A stretch of 64,000 nucleotides of DNA, from NCBI GenBank assembly GCA_963969395.1, contig OZ017796.1, positions 10,356,501 to 10,420,500 of the forward strand, in the 5' to 3' direction. Below the pieces are notes generated by a model. It made no database searches, had not been told where the DNA came from, and saw only the letters and a list, made by a program, of their open reading frames with translations. The position numbers and the translations under genes were made by a program. Source of the DNA: Pseudoscleropodium purum. Its lineage: Eukaryota > Streptophyta > Bryopsida > Hypnales > Brachytheciaceae. Position 1 is the first letter of the stretch, and every line of letters begins with the position of its first letter. Below are positions 62,301 to 64,000 of the stretch, piece after piece.

Positions 62301-63949
62301 ATATACTTTCCCTCATGTTAACTACAAGTTTTAGATAGGTCCTCTAATTCGTCGATGGTTTCAAGTGTGTTTGTGTCGTTCTGGACGATGATGTCAAGTA
62401 TTCCTCTAATTATGCATATTTCGAGTTGCAGCTCATATACTCGATTAAGCTTCCTGGGCCATTCAAAATTGGAGAGGGAAAACCAGAAAATCAAAATCAT
62501 GCTATCATTTTCAGTCGGGGTGATGCAGTACAAACTATTGATATGAACCAGGTCTTATACTATTCTCTCCTCCTCGTCATCGTTATCTGCCGGGACACAT
62601 CCATTTATCATCTTGCCTAGAGTTTGTTCACAATCTCCTGATCAGGAGTCAATATCAGTTTGTTCGTCGTGAATTTGCAAAATTGCGAGTACAATTGAAT
62701 GAGTCTGAACAATTTGCTATAGTTGTTTTTTCAGTCACATGGCTTGAAGGTCTCTATAGAGCATGTATGACCTGTAGACAACTAACATTAATTTAAGATC
62801 TGAAATGTGGACTCCATTTTTTCTCATGTTTGGTTTGGGCCTGTGTTTACACTCTCTTGCAACAAGCATTCCTAAACTAATTTACAAGTCATTACCCTTC
62901 GCTTTTTTTTTAGTTTTTTTATAATTTTGATACGATTTTGATTCTTCGTACTATCTAGGATAACTATCTTGAGGAAGCCTTCAAGGTGCGAAACCTGCTA
63001 GAGGAGTTTGCTAAGGTTCATGGACGGAACCGTCCCACAATCCTTGGTGTTCGCGAGCATGTCTTCACAGGGAGGTAAATACTCCTCTTGATGCTCGGTT
63101 ATGTAGACAATCCGACACTTCCAGTGTCGTTTTTGACCATTATTGTTGTCGTTTATGCTGAGTTTTAGGTTTTGAATTACAAAGTTATTGGTTGTATTCA
63201 TGAATACGTTATCTAAACTGGCAGTATTTACTACAAAACTTAGAATCGCTTTGAGATTCGACAGATTCTACTGAGTTGTATCTGGGCTTTCCGTCCATGT
63301 GCGCTGATAAATTATACGTGGCTGCAGTGTTTCTTCTCTGGCGTGGTTTATGTCTATGCAAGAAAGTAGCTTTGTGACACTTGGTCAGCGTGTTCTAGCT
63401 CGACCTTTGAAGTAAGTGTTTCATTATTTGTTCTAATCAATTGCTAGAAGTGCGTTATCAATAGATTACGTGCTGAGGGTTGTATAGTTACTTTCATTTC
63501 TCGAAGCTTGGAAGCCGCAGGTTTTGTTCGCCCTAATCTTACCGCCATTACCTAAATGCAGGGTGAGGATGCACTACGGGCATCCAGATATCTTTGATAG
63601 AATTTTTCATTTCACTACTGGCGGTGTTAGTAAAGCATCGAGTGGTATCAATCTTAGTGAAGACATCTTTGCAGGTATTGTAGTCGCATTCTTGACAAGA
63701 CGTTATAGGCTCTTAGTGCATCCCCTTTATTCTTTTTCTTTTCTGGTTATCTTCTATATATTTATCTTATTATGTTCTGTTCTTGTTGTGTATGAATCAT
63801 TTCTGCAAGTATTGCTTTTGTTACTGTTGCAGTGTAGCTGGTTTAATATGACTGTACTTGGTCGATAACGACGTTCTCCATTCACTACTTTTCCAGGATT
63901 CAACACTACCCTTAGGCAGGGCAATGTCACTCATCATGAATATATTCAG
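47670..63949 (+). CDS. Callose synthase (1,3-beta-glucan synthase), GSL8/GSL10-like, 3' end outside window
   Basis: Forty exons join in one frame without a stop, giving 4,749 bases and 1,583 codons; the family is usually about 1,900 residues, so the catalytic C-terminal part and last membrane helices are missing at the right edge. The product makes callose from UDP-glucose at the plasma membrane and cell plate. The N-terminus has a Vta1-like region (IDAVMEAAEAIQ, then ARILYEYAYNLASQMDP), followed by the FKS1 domain (LTALYLLIWGEAANVRFLPE and CLCYIFHN), the first membrane block, and the large cytosolic region entering the glucan synthase domain (NLEARRRLQFFTNSLFMHMP, FTPYYSE, DGITILFYLQKIYP). 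WRNYDDFNEYFW, FVEHRSSFHLYHSFHRLW and the N-terminal order fit the GSL8/GSL10 (CalS10/CalS9) clade, whose members work in cytokinesis and pollen or gametophyte development; clade and role are inference. All junctions are GT-AG. Exon coordinates are in the four block entries. Confidence 0.95.
50950..54341 (+). CDS. Callose synthase exons 7-16 (FKS1 domain, first membrane helices)
   Basis: Exons: 50950-51057, 51245-51339, 51647-51758, 52011-52175, 52350-52426, 52559-52640, 52822-52977, 53217-53331, 53852-53975, 54152-54341 (residues 335-742). Exon 7 begins KDNVSNQREHLILLLANAES and exon 9 holds LIWGEAANVRFLPECLCYIF, both diagnostic. Exon 11 reads APHGSWRNYDDFNEYFW. Hydrophobic segments LWILLACMFQILAIWSF, LIRLAWLACLSGGIIYLYV and AQVLFTFILRLPFL mark membrane helices. 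The donor after exon 12 (AAG, then GTCCGA) is weak. Exon 15 must end at 53975, not 53973, to keep frame. Intron 14 carries a TTAA-type MITE. Confidence 0.92.
53543..53775 (+). mobile_element. TTAA-flanked MITE, family C, inside callose synthase intron 14
   Basis: This 233 bp unit including flanks runs from TTAA (53543-53546) to TTAA (53772-53775). The left end CCCTTTATGGACGAAGGG and right end, reversed, CCCCATTAAGGACGAAGAAG share GGACGAAG and more. It lies well inside the intron 53332-53851, on neither splice site. Its ends resemble family B (GGACGAAAG). Confidence 0.78.
54958..59366 (+). CDS. Callose synthase exons 17-28 (membrane block to cytosolic loop)
   Basis: Exons: 54958-55010, 55178-55238, 55426-55507, 55633-55682, 56045-56131, 56512-56588, 56888-56948, 57447-57538, 57806-57905, 58263-58444, 58704-58824, 59263-59366 (residues 743-1098). 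Exon 17 is ERYYVGRGMYERTSDYVK. Exons 18-21 hold helices SLFWIVVLACKFAFTMHFQ and TIVSLWAPVVMIYVLDV, with WYTVASALLGGLEGARDKLG closing the block. Then come IRSLEMLRQRF, FLPIWNAVINSLREEDLLNN, a PNGETDSVMCWPLFLLANK block and ALRWIRDIFDSV. These are in the usual family order, before the catalytic domain. Confidence 0.92.
59525..63949 (+). CDS. Callose synthase exons 29-40 (glucan synthase domain, partial)
   Basis: Exons: 59525-59603, 59748-59944, 60071-60231, 60685-60846, 61313-61381, 61749-61923, 62096-62219, 62432-62551, 62959-63074, 63328-63411, 63562-63674, 63897-63949 (residues 1099-1583). Exon 30 could instead begin at 59718, adding ten residues in frame; both acceptors end in CAG. Landmarks in order: NLEARRRLQFFTNSLFMHMP, VFTPYYSEDV, DGITILFYLQKIYP, LRLWASYRGQTLARTVRGMM, FVYLVSCQIYG, NESLRVAYVDEV, YSIKLPGPFKIGEGKPENQN, HAIIFSRGDAVQTIDMNQ, EHVFTGRVSSLAWFMSMQE, HYGHPDIFDR, SEDIFAGFNTTLRQGNVTHH. 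A donor (GTGTGA) follows 63949, so the window ends in an intron. Confidence 0.92.
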
Positions 63950-64000
63950 GTGTGACCTTCTATATCACCTTCTGAGTAGCTCCTACTTTGTCTTTTTCTA

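Overview
This is nuclear DNA from a land plant. The coding islands are separated by long, very AT-rich, transposon-derived DNA, and the genes have GT-AG introns. The split gene at the right is a plant callose synthase. A bryophyte, probably a moss, fits the AT-rich intergenic DNA with more GC-balanced exons and the modest introns, but that placement is inference.

Layout. Positions 1-2.4 kb hold a small secreted cysteine-rich gene resembling a lipid-transfer protein, with a TATA box and a duplicated promoter block. Positions 2.4-30.8 kb have no gene I can recognise. They hold transposon-derived DNA: several elements bounded by TTAA with CCC-type ends, a 1,024 bp CACTA-like element with a TAA target duplication, an apparent tRNA-derived SINE inside it, a pair of elements with GGTAA ends, and a long dispersed repeat whose second copy lies at 45.1-46.2 kb. 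Positions 30.9-32.5 kb hold a gene for a secreted His/Pro-rich repeat protein, with a TATA box and a long leader. Positions 35.1-36.8 kb, minus strand, hold a two-exon gene for the SAGA coactivator subunit ADA1 (Hfi1/TADA1). Positions 37.3-47.1 kb are again AT-rich repeat DNA. From 47.67 kb to the right edge runs a callose synthase gene of the GSL8/GSL10 (CalS10/CalS9) type. I could join 40 exons in one uninterrupted frame, giving 1,583 codons, before the window cuts it; the C-terminal part is outside.

The genes do not form a pathway. The callose synthase and the two secreted proteins plausibly act at the cell wall or surface; ADA1 is a nuclear transcription factor subunit. The most interesting structure is the set of short elements with TTAA duplications and CCC/GGG ends, which look like piggyBac-type non-autonomous elements. 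Two copies sit inside introns (one inferred), including one in the callose synthase.
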